DNA of 64,000 bases from Ministeria vibrans ATCC 50519 (taxonomy: Eukaryota; Opisthokonta; Filasterea), in assembly GCA_943704425.1 (NCBI GenBank), contig CALSCP010000216.1, positions 29,113 to 93,112 on the forward strand, given 5' to 3'. The translations under genes and the position numbers were made by a program. The notes beneath the pieces are model-generated. The model made no database searches and was not told the DNA's origin. It saw only the letters and a list, made by a program, of their open reading frames with translations. Positions within the stretch are counted from its first letter, which is position 1; the number at the start of each line of letters is the position of its first letter. Of this stretch, positions 1-11,221 are shown piece after piece.

Positions 1-1051
1 CGATCTAAGCCGCTTCCACTGTGCCATCGGCGAGAGAAAAGTTATTAGGATTTTTTTGTGTGTGTAATGCTGTATTGTGTGGTGTGTAGGATGGCGGAAG
101 TGGTGGTGAGGGAGGGCGTGCGATGGACGAAGACGGCCGACCTTCTTGGATGCGCAATCTTCACAAGTCTGTGACGGAATGGCAAAAGTTGGTTCCCGAG
201 GTAAAATAAAAACAAAGGAACAGAAACATAGAACCAACTGTAATTGGTTTAGAGCGAATGAACACAGTTGTTGATATGTATTTGTGTGTGATAGGTTGCG
301 CTTGGATTGCAGCGCACAACGGAGAACATCAAGGATCCGCTGTTTCGCTGTTTCGACCGTGAAGTGCGTATGGGGAGTGCGCTGCTTGCGACGGTGCGCG
401 ACGACCTGAGTGCAGTTGCGGCGGTGTGTGTGGGCACGCGCAAGCAGACCAACCATCTGCGAGAACTCATGGATGCTCTGACGCGCGGGGCCATTCCAAA
501 GGCCTGGCTGCGCTACGTTGTCCCGCGCGGTCTCACCATCAACCAGTGGATGGCTGACTTTGCGCTGCGAGTGGAGCAACTTAAGCGCCTGGTGGCGTCA
601 CGCGCACTTGCACGCGAGCCCGTCTGGCTTGCGGGCCTGTTTGTGCCAGAGGCGTACATTACGGCGACGCGTCAGTATGTTGCACAGGCGCATGAGTGGT
701 CCTTGGAGGAGCTCGAGCTTGAGCTGTGTGTGCACGTGGATGCGACCAAGGACGATCCGGATGCGTTTGAGTTGACTGGTCTGTTATTGGAGGGTGCTCA
801 CTGGGCCGATGCCAAGGTAGTTTTGTCGGTGGGTGCACCACATGCGCTGGAGAATACGCGTTTGCGATGGGTGCACGGTGGAGAAGGGGTAGCGACGGCG
901 CGTGCGGCCAAGGCGGGTGCACTGCCGGTGTACCTCAACTCGACGCGAGCCAACCAGTTGTTTGTTGTGTACTTGGCGTCGGACGCCAACGACAGTGAGC
1001 TCTACATGCGGGGTGTGGCGGTGCTTGCGTCCACCATGAAAGGAGCCGAGT

Positions 1052-1053
<2 letters not shown>
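1..1053 (+). CDS. DYNC1H1: Cytoplasmic dynein 1 heavy chain, C-terminal end (partial)
   Basis: This is the 3' end of the motor subunit of cytoplasmic dynein, the minus-end-directed microtubule motor. Readable exons are 90-200 and 295-1053, both phase 0, with stop TGA at 1051-1053; the rest lies upstream of the window. The first exon ends a DGRPSWMRNLH-type segment. The second carries the dynein C-terminal domain with TENIKDPLFRCFDREV, the LFVPEAYITATRQYVAQA block and the closing YMRGVAVLAS. These match cytoplasmic dynein 1 more closely than axonemal heavy chains. Bases 1-89 look mostly intronic and I could not place the previous exon. Family assignment is firm; the paralogue (dynein 1 rather than dynein 2 or axonemal) is inferred from these motifs. 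Confidence 0.95.
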
Positions 1054-1085
<32 letters not shown>

Positions 1086-1101
1086 TGTGTGTGTGTGTGT
1101 T
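1054..1101. repeat. (GA)n then (GT)n microsatellite
   Basis: A run of GA dinucleotides is followed by GT dinucleotides directly after the dynein stop codon, in its presumed 3' UTR. It separates dynein from the convergent VOC gene. Nothing else is recognisable between 1054 and 1191. Confidence 0.9.
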
Positions 1102-1191
1102 TGTGTGAGAGAGAGACAAGTAGAGACCGACGAGTGAAAAGAAAAAGAGAGTAGCACACAAATTGAAATTGATAAGATGCATCTGCCTGTA

Positions 1192-1914
1192 TTAGTCCTT
1201 CTTTCCTTCCATGTGGGCTTTGCCGGGAGTTGAGACCTGCGACGGGTGAGGTGTCAAGGAGATATCTTTGTCGAGGGAGAGGGGTTTCGTTTGTGTATCC
1301 GTTCGTACTTGGAAAAGTGTTCCTTGAAAGGAGAAACTGCCGAAGACATCGCCCCAGAACTGCAGCTTGCATTCCATCACGGACGACGCGCCGTTCTCGA
1401 TGGCTTTCGCAAAGGTCTCCTGATGAATTGTTGTTGTTGTTGTTTTTTTTTTTTTTTTGGTTGTTTTTTTTTATATATTTTATTTAATAATAATTTTTTT
1501 TTCTACCTTTGCGTCTGCCAACTCCACATAGAGCGCCACGGTTGGGTCGAACGAAGGGTTGGCATCGTCGCCGCTGTGTGGGGCCTGGTTGGCCGGGGGG
1601 TCGCGAGCAGGGCCCTTGATGTTGCCTGTGTGCGGTTTGAGAGTGAGTGCGTTTCGGTTTCGTTTCTTTCGTGTCCTACTGTCCGAAACAAAGACCGTTT
1701 TTCCTTCGAGCGTCAGCGCAGAGTGCATGACCTTCTCTTTGACCTCGGGATGGGCCATCTTGTTCTGGACCGTGGCGCCAAAGACCGTCTCGAGGAAGGC
1801 GATGGTTGCGTTTGCGTCGTGCGCCAGAATGTAGGGCACGGCTCCCTTGCCGCCAGGGTTGGCAATCGCTTCGTAGTCCTCGCGAGGGCGCTTGGGTGTC
1901 GGTTCTTCACTCAT
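1192..1914 (-). CDS. VOC-superfamily (glyoxalase/PhnB-like) protein
   Basis: This is a small single-domain protein of the vicinal-oxygen-chelate fold, related to PhnB-like glyoxalase/bleomycin-resistance proteins. Exons on the minus strand are 1680-1914, 1507-1625 and 1192-1419. The first intron is only 54 nt (donor at 1679, acceptor AG at 1626-1627). The start ATG is at 1912-1914. Family hallmarks are VPYILAHDANATIAFLETVFGA near residue 26, the middle FDPTVALYVELADAK strand and the C-terminal FWGDVFGSF. The last exon is open throughout but lacks the usual DKFG step before VSTPGKAHM, so a further small intron or a local sequence error is possible there. Substrate unknown. It converges on the dynein 3' end. 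Confidence 0.75.
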
Positions 1915-1989
1915 CCTTGCTCAATTGATTCAAAATGTGTGGGATAATAAATATTTAAATATCTTTTTTGATTTTTTGATTGTTTGTTT

Positions 1990-4266
1990 TTATTCGTCTC
2001 GAGAGAGATCTGCTGCAAAGCGATTGACTTCGTTGTCAAAAGACGAGTGCGCAGAGTCACGAGCACACAAAAGAATCAACAAGTTGTCGACAACGGCCGT
2101 GTGGACGCCGGGCGAGAGGGGCCACTGCCAGCAGGCGGTGCTGGTGCGCGCATGCTCAAAGTCACCGTTGCGCATGTGCGAGGGCGCCGTTGTGGCGGGC
2201 GCAAGGGAGCGCAGCAGCCGGTGAGACACGTCGACGGCGAAAAGCGACGGCATGTGAAGCTGGAAGCGCTGTCGGAGCGACTGCGCAATCGACATACTGT
2301 GCACGACGACTCTGTTACGGGCAAACACACGCTGCACAATGGGCAGCCACAACGGCCCGTCCGCCGCAAGCATGTCGCACAGGAGCACATGTTCCGGCGT
2401 CGCCACCAACAACAGCTCGACAAACTCGTCGGAGATTATCACAGTGTCCACAGCAATCTCTCCTCGACCAAAACTTTCAAAGTGGCTCTGCGCCAGCTCA
2501 AACGAATTGACCAAATCCACAGTCATAGGAACACGCATACCACCACCTGAAGCATTGGTTCCAGTGGGAGCAACGGTCGGAGTATGGGCTGAGTGTCAAA
2601 AACAAAAAATGAGGGAAAAAAAGAAGAAAAAAAAGACGACGAGAAGGAAAAACGACACAAACAAGGAGACAATTTAGTATCAAGCAAAAAAAAAGAAAAA
2701 AAAGAAAAAAAAAGAAGAGACACAGGAAGAAAAAAACAAAACAAATTCATGAGTTTCATGAGTAGTACCAAGTGATGATGTGTTGAGCCACATGGGCGCA
2801 CGAGAGTCTGACACGGACACAAGACTAGCAGAGGGGACATGAGGCAACAAAGCCGTGTCCACAACAGAGGCACTGGCCACACGATTGCCAGGCCGCCCAA
2901 TGGGAGTAGGCATTGACGAACCACTGTTCGTCCCATTCACTCCACCTCCTCCACCATCACCTGCTCCTCCCACAACACCTCCACCTGTCACACCATTGTG
3001 GAACACCCCCGGTCCCTCACTTCTCATCATCATCATCTCATTCACATTCGTCTCGTCACGCACACCCACCCTACCCACTTGCTTGTTTCCACCCCGCGTA
3101 CTCCCTCTGCCATCACCGCCACTGCCATTGCCGCTGCTGCCACCATCGTTCTCGTTCTTCTTCTCCTCCCCTTCCTCATCGTCAATAATATCAATGATAT
3201 CCGCCGCCAGGCGTTCTCCATGCTCATCCGCCGTGTCCAACCGGTTCCTCTCCAGACCCGGTGTTGTTGTAGTGGTCGCAAGCTTGGACCCATTAACATC
3301 CGCCGCCGCTTCGCCACTCACCGTGTCGCAATCTCCCATCAAGCAAATGCGGCCGGTCGCATTGTAACCAACCAACTCAACGTGTCTGTTCACAAAGTCG
3401 TCGGCCGACGTGAACGTACACTCATGCTGTGCAAACATAATCGCCAGCTCATCCTCACTCAGACTTGCACCCGCTCCACCGTGATACAGCTTGTCCACAA
3501 TCAAGTCGGTCACTCGCATGTCGCCAGTTCGCAACAGCGTCGCAGTGCCATCCACAACGTGACTCGCACGCGCCCCCGACCCCCACGACGACGGCGGAGC
3601 AGCCGTCACCGTTGTGACGATGGGCGACGACGAAACCTCTCTCACCGTGGGCGTCGTCGAGAGCGTCGTTGTCGTCACCGGCCGCCCGGCAGACAGTGAA
3701 CTGGGCGGAGATGGGTGGTATCCGGGAGGATGCAGCACAATGGGTCCCTTGAAGAAGGGCAGAGGAGGGTCTGCAAAAGGTGCGTGGACGAAACAACAAA
3801 AAACAAAAAAAAGAACAGAAACAAGTGTCAGAACACCAGGAAGGTTGCTGTGTGTGTGTGTGTGTATGTGTGTGTGTGTGTGGAGGGAGAAGGGAGGGTT
3901 GGCAGCCGCGTGGGGTGTGCGAGGCAGCGTACAATCGGTTCCATCGGCGAGAAAGCGTCGTCCCCAGTAAGTCTGCTCCAATGTCGAGTGGGCCTTTGTA
4001 CACAGCTTGCCACGCGGACAGCGGCCCGCCACAGCAAGACTACACACGGGATAGCTTGAAGCAGACTGCAGCGGGCGGATTCTGCACACTTCGTGGGGGA
4101 GAAGGAGCCATTGGAGTTCGCCTTTTCGTCCAGGACCCACACTGCAGCACACAAGCGTTGCTTTGGGGCGCCGCGTGTGCGTCGTGCGCGAGTTACACCT
4201 CACAAACGGCACGAGGCATTGGCAGCAGATGTCGCCTACCCAAAACGAGCCAATGCCAACTGGCAT
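1990..4266 (-). CDS. CCCH zinc-finger protein with a 3'-5' exonuclease-fold C-terminus (Egalitarian/EXD1-like)
   Basis: Minus-strand exons 3933-4266, 2769-3770 and 1990-2588 join in frame to about 644 residues. The N-terminal part carries a CCCH zinc finger (VCSLAVAGRCPRGKLCTKAH, C-x7-C-x5-C-x3-H). A long Thr/Ser/Gly/Asn-rich acidic middle follows. The last about 180 residues resemble the DEDD-type 3'-5' exonuclease fold of RNase D, Egalitarian and EXD1: a WLPIVQRVFARNRVVVHSM segment takes the place of the usual 'LLxxxxIxKVxHD' helix. The conserved aspartate after that His is not obvious, so the fold may bind RNA rather than cleave it, as in EXD1. The start at 4266 is the first Met of the open frame and is uncertain. 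It is head-to-head with MNS1, about 120 bp away. Confidence 0.5.
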
Positions 4267-4389
4267 GTTTGTTTAAATAAATCAACAATGAAAAATAATT
4301 ATAATGATTGAGTCGAATAAAAATTAAAAATTAAAAAAAAAACAAAAAAGATTTTATTATTATTTCGAACTCCCTTGTCCCTTGGCGAC
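4267..4389. promoter_or_regulatory. Short divergent intergenic region (CCCH/exonuclease gene and MNS1)
   Basis: This AT-rich 123-bp stretch lies between two divergently transcribed start codons and presumably carries both promoters. I see no clear TATA box or repeated motif, only A-rich runs. The role is inferred from gene orientation alone. Confidence 0.4.
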
Positions 4390-6310
4390 ATGGAACGGCG
4401 TTGGTATCAACAGCAAGAAAAGGACTTTGTTCGTGCCGACTTGCAGCGCTACGGCGCTCAAGATCGTTGGTTGAGACTTCAGGCGAGTCAAGAAGATCGC
4501 TGTGACACACGGCGCACCGCGAGACTCACCTATGAGCAGCAAAAGATGCGAGAAGAAGCAACGGCAGCGGCGGAAACGGAGCGAATTCGCGTACGTCGTT
4601 CGGTTTTTGCCATGACAACCGTTTAAATTATTTTCATCTTCTTTGCGCACTCTCCCTTGAGTGTGCCAAGCGATGCCTCGCACTTCCCTCCAACTATTTT
4701 GCGTCACCGACTATGTTTCTTGAATTTCGCGTCTACGTCGACTCCGTTGACACGCCTGCCATGATGTTGTGTCATCACTCATTGTCAAAATATTCAAAAT
4801 TAGTAGTCGTTTTCGTTAAAATATATATATTATGGTACTCTCCGATCTCCTTCATAGAAACAAAGGGAGCGCGAACGGATTCAGGAAGAACGTTTGGCAA
4901 CGGTTTTGGCGGAAGAGAAACAGCGCGAACTCGCCGAGCAAAAACGGCGTCAGTTACTTCGCCAACAGGCGCCAGAGCTGCGCGCACTTGAGCAGAAGGT
5001 ATGATCAATCTGTATGTCTTCTTTGACAAAGAATGCCTTTTTGTCTGTATGATCATCAATAGCTTCGATTGGCCGTGGTCAACAAGGAGCGGAAAGTCCA
5101 GGAGACGGAGCGCCAGGCGATGACGGCACGAGAGCGAGAACAAGAGAAGGAATGGGAACGTCACCTGGCAGAAGAGTTGACGCGCGCCGCTGAACGTGAA
5201 CGACTGGAACAGTTGGGAGTGCGCGAGCGCAACGCCACGTACCAAAGTGAACTGGAGACGCAGATTGCACAACGCGAGGCACTGCGTAAAGAGGCATACG
5301 AAGAGTATTTGCGAGAGAAGACGCTCATTGACGAGGCAGTACGGAAGATTGTCGAGGAGGACATGCGCGCCGAGGAGCGCAAGCAGGGACTTGTCGAGCA
5401 GACACGATGGGAGCAGGAGGAGTTTCGAAGGGTGCGCGAGGAGCAACAGACACGCATGAAACAGGTGCAGACGCAAGAGGAGGAGCGGGTGCGGCGCGAG
5501 ATGGCAGAGCAAGAAGAGCGCAAACGGGAGCGGGAGCAAAAAGCGCGCCAAGAACTGGCATGGAAGGAACGCGTCGGAATGCGATTGGGGGAGCAAATTG
5601 AGCAGGAGCGGAGGCAGCGCGAGGAAATGGAGGAGGTCCGACAGACGCTTGCCTTTGAGGAAGAAGAGTTGGCTGCACGACAGAAAGCGCGTGAAGAAAT
5701 TGAAAAGAAGGTATTGATCGCTCGACATTGTTTTTTTTTTAGTCATGACTAATAATTATTATCAATGGCTTGTATTCTATCTATCTAAATTATTATAATT
5801 ATAAATTATAATGCTTTGGCGTAGATTCGAGTACGAATGCAACTGCGAAGTGCGCAGGAGACGGAGAAGCGCGTGCGAGCGGAACGAGTAGCGGCACAGG
5901 AGGCGGAAGAGGAGGAATTCCGACGGCGAATGATGGCTAAGTTTGCTGAGGATGAGCGAGTAGAGCAGCTGAGTGCTCAGCGACGACGGATGAAGGTGCT
6001 GGAGCACAAGCGGGCGACGGAACGGATGATTGAGGAGCGACGTGTCGCACGCGAGCAAGAGCAGGCTGAGCATGTAAAGGAGACGATCGCGGAGACACAG
6101 CGTAGAGATGCCTTCCAGGCGGCCATTGAGGAGGAGCGCCAACGTCTCCTGCGCGAGTACGCCACACAGTTGGTGGACCATTTGCCACCGGGGACTCTCC
6201 GCGAAACGGATGTTGATCTTCTTGGTCTGCGCGATCACTTTACCGCTCGTGCAGCGCCCGAGAATCCCTACGAGGACGACACCCATGATTATACCAAAAG
6301 GCGAAAGTGA
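4390..6310 (+). CDS. MNS1: Meiosis-specific nuclear structural protein 1 homologue (axonemal TPH-domain protein)
   Basis: Exons 4390-4590, 4858-4998, 5063-5710 and 5825-6310, all phase 0, give 491 residues, close to the about 495 of animal MNS1. The protein is almost entirely Glu/Arg/Gln-rich coiled coil (trichohyalin/plectin homology). Diagnostic segments are APELRALEQKLRLAVVNKER, near residue 105, and the C-terminal EEERQRLLREYATQLVDHLP. In animals MNS1 is a microtubule inner protein of motile-cilium doublets, required for cilia and sperm-tail assembly and left-right patterning. Its presence is the best evidence here that the organism builds a motile flagellum. An upstream in-frame TTG at 4375 could extend the frame, but ATG 4390 begins the conserved reading. 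Confidence 0.9.
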
Positions 6311-6650
6311 TGAAAAACTGAAGCATTTCCAATTTATTATCGACTTCTAACTTCCATTTCTTTCAAGACTCAATAAGCGACTGTACAAATCAAATTAAAC
6401 AGCTCAACTCACCCACTCACTGCTCAAGTCTCAAAACAGGGAGCAGAGGCCACCGCCACTTTCAGTTGATCGCGATTTATTCGTCATAATAAATATTTAT
6501 TATTCTGTCGGCACTCGGTCACTCGACTCACTCATTCATATGAAAAATATATACAATCAAAAGTTGAATCTGTTGAATTAGTTTCATCTTTATTATTTAT
6601 TATTGCAAAGTCTGTCACGACAACACGCGCTACTCGAGAAACGGGGCTGG
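6311..6650. other. Intergenic, AT-rich
   Basis: This 340-bp stretch lies between MNS1 and the carrier gene and shows no credible coding exon. It contains simple AT-rich sequence and is likely the MNS1 3' UTR plus the downstream promoter. Confidence 0.6.
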
Positions 6651-7800
6651 ATGAGCGCGTTACTCAATGTGCTCTCGCCGGCACTGCAAGCGAGCGCAAA
6701 GGTCTGTCTCGTCTCGTTCACATCAATCCTCTTATCAATGCGTGAGCGCTTAGGTGATCGTGCTGTGCGGGGTGGGCATTGTGATGATGTGGAATGGGAC
6801 AATGCCGCCTGTGAAGCAGCTGAGTAGTATGCTGGTCAAATGGTTCATTCCAACTCTGATCTTCTCGAACGTGATTGTCACGCCAACATTTGAGATGATC
6901 AAGCGACTATGGCCGATTACGGCGTGCGCCTTTGCCTACGTGCTGCTCAGCATGCTCGCCGGGTATGTGCTGGGGCGCTTCCTGCTGCGTCTAAGCCATG
7001 ATCTGGCGCTCTTCTTCGGCGTCTGCTGTGCCTTCACCAACACCACGTCCATTCCGCTGGCGCTGGTCACGTCGCTCTCCGCCACGACGCCTGCACTCAA
7101 ACTCACGCCGGACGAGACGCTGGCGGAGACGATCGCCCGCGGAACCGCCTACGTTCTCTTCTTCACCATTTTTGTGATGGTCCTGCGATGGAGCATTGCC
7201 TATCCGCTCCTTGCACCGCCCACCGCAAGGCACGGCGTCCAAGCTGTGCCGCAAGACGACGACACCAGCAACGGAGACACGCGACTGTCGTTAAGATACG
7301 TCCACGACAACGACGGGGACGACGGGGACAGGGACAGGGACGGAGACGGAGACGAAGACGCGGACGGAGAGAACGTACCGATCGTGGTCACGGCCCATGG
7401 CATCGGCAGTCCTCTCGCCCCTCGTCCCACTACCTCCATCAAGGTGGTTCCACGATGGCGTTCTACTCTTGATAAGATTCTGTCGCCTCCACTCATCTCG
7501 GCCGTGGTATCACTCGTCCTCGCGGCCATTGAACCATTGCGCAAGTACGTGAACGCGAGAGATTAACTATTAAGAGTTTCTTGTGATAACCTTTTTATAT
7601 ATTTAGTCTGTTTGTCGATCCACTGGCACCCTTCAGTTTCTTCTACGAGGCATCCGTTACCAGTGGACATGTGGTAGTACCTCTGACTATGTGCATTCTA
7701 GGTGGGCCACACACTGCAACACTCGAAGAACTCAGCACTATAAACACAAACACGAACATCACAAATACTCTCTCTCACACACCCACACACCCACTCACTC

Positions 7801-7836
<36 letters not shown>

Positions 7837-8176
7837 GCACACTTGCTCAGGTGCGAACTTGTCTAGTGGTCCCATGCGCACCGGTGCGACTTTGCCCCTG
7901 CGCTTCCTCTTGGGTGTCGGCACCTTCAATCTTGTCGTCAAACCCGCGCTGTGCTTTCTTCTCATTCTTGGCATCCGCTCCCATCTACCGCCCGACCCTA
8001 TGATTATCATGGTGCTTCTTCTCGAGGCTGCCATGCCGTCTGCCATCAACTTAACCATTATGTGTTCGCTTCATAGTTATCGCGAAAAGGAAATCTCCGC
8101 CATTCTCTTTTGGCAGTATCTCGCGTCCATCTTCACCGTCACCGTTGTCTCCATGTTCATCATCCACCTCCTCTGA
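6651..8176 (+). CDS. PIN-like membrane transporter (auxin efflux carrier family)
   Basis: Exons 6651-6701, 6754-7544, 7607-7701 and 7851-8176 join in phase to 420 residues. The layout is that of the membrane transport protein family (plant PIN/PILS, fungal and bacterial relatives): about five N-terminal helices including LVKWFIPTLIFSNVIV, then a hydrophilic acidic loop (about residues 165-255, rich in Asp/Gly/Arg), then five C-terminal helices including VVVPLTMCILGANLSSGP and LLLEAAMPSAINLTIMCS. Asn/Pro breaks in the inner helices, typical of the fold, are present. Substrate is unknown; outside plants these proteins should not be assumed to move auxin. The third intron holds a pure ACTT tetranucleotide array (about 7797-7836). 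Confidence 0.85.
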
Positions 8177-8582
8177 ACCCTCTGTTACTCTAAGGACTGA
8201 AGTACAATACTCTGTAACTAAACCATTCCCTTTCAACCTTTGTCGCGAGTTGTTCTCTTCTTCCTCCCACCAATACTAGTCTATAATTAATTATTATCCT
8301 TTAGACTGTGATACAACAATGCCAATATCTTACGTGACTGTGTGCGGCTTCAGCTTTAGGGGTCCTCCCTCTTTTGAACCCTCTTCAGCTAGATCAGCTT
8401 CAATGAAGTATTCCTCATTTCTTTTATGGCGATAGTTTTGTATTGCTCATAATTTATTTGATCATAGATTCTTCCGAAACGTGTCTTCCTAATCAGCTCA
8501 TCCAAACTTTAAAACTTTTCACTTTTCTTTCTCTTAGTTCTTTATTTCCAACTTTCAAACCCCTAAGCCACCCTATTACATC
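8177..8582. other. Intergenic region upstream of pyruvate carboxylase
   Basis: This AT- and CT-rich stretch has no convincing exon. It should contain the PIN-like gene's 3' UTR and the promoter and 5' UTR of pyruvate carboxylase. No core promoter motif stood out. Confidence 0.5.
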
Positions 8583-10695
8583 ATGGCGAACGTCGGAGCG
8601 GTATGCACACAGCCACTCTCACACACACACGTCACATCGCACAGCCTAAAAAAAAAGTCGCACTTGACACTTTTGACTGTTTGTTACACTGCAGAATCTG
8701 CCGTACGAGGACGTCGGCATGGGCGAGCCCAACTTTGGCAAGATCAAGAAGATCCTGGTGGCCAACAGAGGGGTATGCGTGCGTTGCGTGATGTCGTCCT
8801 GAAGTCGTCCGTCGCATTGCGTGTGCGATCGGCTGAACTTTGCCGTTCTCTCGCCCCATCCCGCCCTCCCCCCGCCGCCATTCGTCGCCCATGTCTTATG
8901 CAATTGCATCACACGTCGTCTGAACCGCCATTCGTGTGGATCGTCGAGAGAGTGAAAAAAAAAACGTGAAATCGTATTCGAAATCACGAGAAAACTGTTT
9001 TGTGCGCCGTACGACCGCATTTTGAGGTGGGCTCACACCGATTCCCTCTAGGAAATTGCCGTGCGTATCTGTCGAGCGGCTCACGAGCTTGGATTGAAAA
9101 CGGTTGCGATCTACGCAGCGGAGGTACGTTTCATATGATTGTTGGATTTGCGCGAAACACTTCAAACTGATCTGACGCTTTTCATTCAGGATTCCCTTAC
9201 GCTGCACCGGCATCGTGCCGACGAGTCTTATCAACTCAAGGTATTGCAAAGGAGCCCCTGACGTTGATGTGCCGCTCTTGATTGACTCGTTGCTTCTCTC
9301 GTAGGGCACATCCCCAGTCGGCGCCTATCTGGACATTGCGCAGATCATTAGCATTGCCAAGCGTACCAAGTGTGATGCGATTCATCCCGGTTACGGGTTT
9401 CTCTCGGAGAACGAGGCGTTTGTCAATGCATGCACGGACGCCGGTATCATTTTTATTGGGCCCACCGCGAAAGTCATCGAGGTGCGTACACATGATCATT
9501 GAGGGAGAGACGACAGAGGATAGAATGACTCATTGGCACTCGTCTTGTGTGTTAGACATTTGGTGACAAGACGGCAGCCAAAACACTCGCGACGAAATGT
9601 GACGTGCCTGTTGTGCCAGGCAGCGATGGAGCGGTCGCCAGTGCTGACGACGCACTTGACTTTGTGCGTGCTCACGGCCTCCCAGTCATGATCAAGGCAG
9701 CGTAAGAGCATGCATGAAATGAATTTATTAGAATCGTCTTTGATACCAATGGGTTGGTAGGTTTGGCGGAGGCGGTCGTGGCATGCGTGTGGTGCGCCGC
9801 GAGGATGAGGTTGCCGAGAGCTTCCAGCGCTGTGTGAGCGAAGCTCAGAGGTATGAAAGAGGAATGGAAACCAGGAACAGCAATATAATATTTATTAATG
9901 ATTATTGTGCTATGTGCAGTGCGTTTGGCGATGGCACAGTGTTCATTGAGCGGTACATTGATGCGCCACGCCACATCGAAGTGCAGATTCTGGGCGATTC
10001 GCACGGCGGACTGATCCATCTTTTTGAGCGCGACTGTAGCGTTCAGCGTAAGTTCCCTCATTCACTCATCGAAACGCGCGCGACACTGAATTTTTTTTTT
10101 CTTTCTTTTCACGTGGTGTAGGTCGTCATCAGAAGGTGATTGAGATGGCACCCTCGCGCGGTCTTTCCGAGGCAGTTCGTCAGGGAATGTACTCAGCGGC
10201 AGTCAAGTACGCAACTTGCGCGCTCTTTTTCACACGAGTGGTTTTGACACGTCTTGTCTTATTTCTGTTTAGACTTGGTCGTGCGTGTGGGTATCAGAAT
10301 GCAGGTACTGTGGAGTTCCTGTTCGACTCACGTGATGAAAAGTACTATTTCATCGAACTCAACGTAAGAATCGTATTCACAAAGACAGACGTATGATCAT
10401 CTCATATTTTGTATTATGTGTGTGTATCTGTTTTGATAGCCACGGATCCAAGTGGAGCACACGGTGACGGAAGAGATTTGCGGCATTGACATTGTGGCAG
10501 CGCAAATCCGGGTGGCGGCGGGGATGTCGCTGGAGGCACAGGGTCTCACCCAGGCAAGCGTCTGCCCGCGCGGCTATGCCATCCAGTGTCGCGTCACGGC
10601 GGAGGACCCCTCCAACGGGTTTGCTCCCAGCACTGGCAAGATTGAGGTCTACGTGTCTAGCTCCGGCGCCGGTGTGCGTCTCGACGGTGCAACTG
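8583..10695 (+). CDS. PC: Pyruvate carboxylase, 5' half (biotin carboxylase domain)
   Basis: Eleven exons encode the ATP-dependent biotin carboxylase half of pyruvate carboxylase: 8583-8600, 8695-8772, 9052-9123, 9190-9240, 9305-9481, 9556-9701, 9761-9850, 9920-10047, 10122-10206, 10273-10363, 10440-10695. Visible landmarks are [32 protein letters not shown], the ATP-grasp glycine loop [21 protein letters not shown] and [13 protein letters not shown]. The protein begins MANVGA with no mitochondrial presequence, so it is probably cytosolic, as in fungi. The last exon ends with one unpaired base (G) at 10695. The only downstream exon that continues the protein starts at 25228 and supplies the needed two bases. 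With that half the protein is 1187 residues, the normal family length. See the 3' half and the findings on the 14.5-kb block between them. Confidence 0.95.
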
Positions 10696-10724
10696 GTACC
10701 CACTACTCCTTTTGACCCGGAGTG

Positions 10725-10743
10725 CCCCCCCCCCCCCCCCCCC
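10725..10743. repeat. Poly-C run of 19 bases at the left edge of the foreign block
   Basis: An uninterrupted C tract lies 29 bases after the donor of pyruvate carboxylase intron 11. The next exons belong to a different gene that lacks its 5' end. Such a tract is a common place for assembly breaks or slippage. Confidence 0.9.
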
Positions 10744-10849
10744 TCTCTGTCTCTCTATCTCTTTGTGTGGCTGTGTGGCGCAGTCTCTTATCAATGTTTT
10801 GTCGCCTCTTTTTGCTTTCTCGTCTCATGTTTTTGTCTCTTACTTTCAG

Positions 10850-11186
10850 CTCCGCCTTGCGACACGCTGACGTGCGATTTCGTCGGAACAGCCTATGCCG
10901 ACGTACCAACGCGCCTCTCTCCCCTCCCCTGACATACCGTTGACCGCCCTCCTTCTTTCTTTGCAGAGCAATGGGACGCAATGTCAAGCGGGCTCGTCCA
11001 ACACCTACTTACAGATCGTGCCTGCGTCCGCATGTGCTCTCGGCGGCGCCAACGTACACGAGTCTCCCTTTCTTGCCAGTGAGAACCTTCTCAGGGTACG
11101 TACTATCATTTTTGTTCTCTGTCCACTAATAATAATATTTTATTGTTATTATTGTTATGTTATTATTATTATTTTTATTATTATTA

Positions 11187-11221
<35 letters not shown>

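Noticed and set aside
2680-2760. C-terminal Phe-rich tail of the CCCH protein's middle exon frame
   Set aside because: The poly-Phe comes from reading through an A/G-rich intron; a donor at 2768 and acceptor before 2588 restore the frame.
4375-4389. TTG as the start of MNS1
   Set aside because: It would add five residues ahead of the conserved ATG at 4390 with no support.
7796-7850. CRISPR-like or regulatory tandem array
   Set aside because: It is a pure ACTT microsatellite inside an intron with no spacers.
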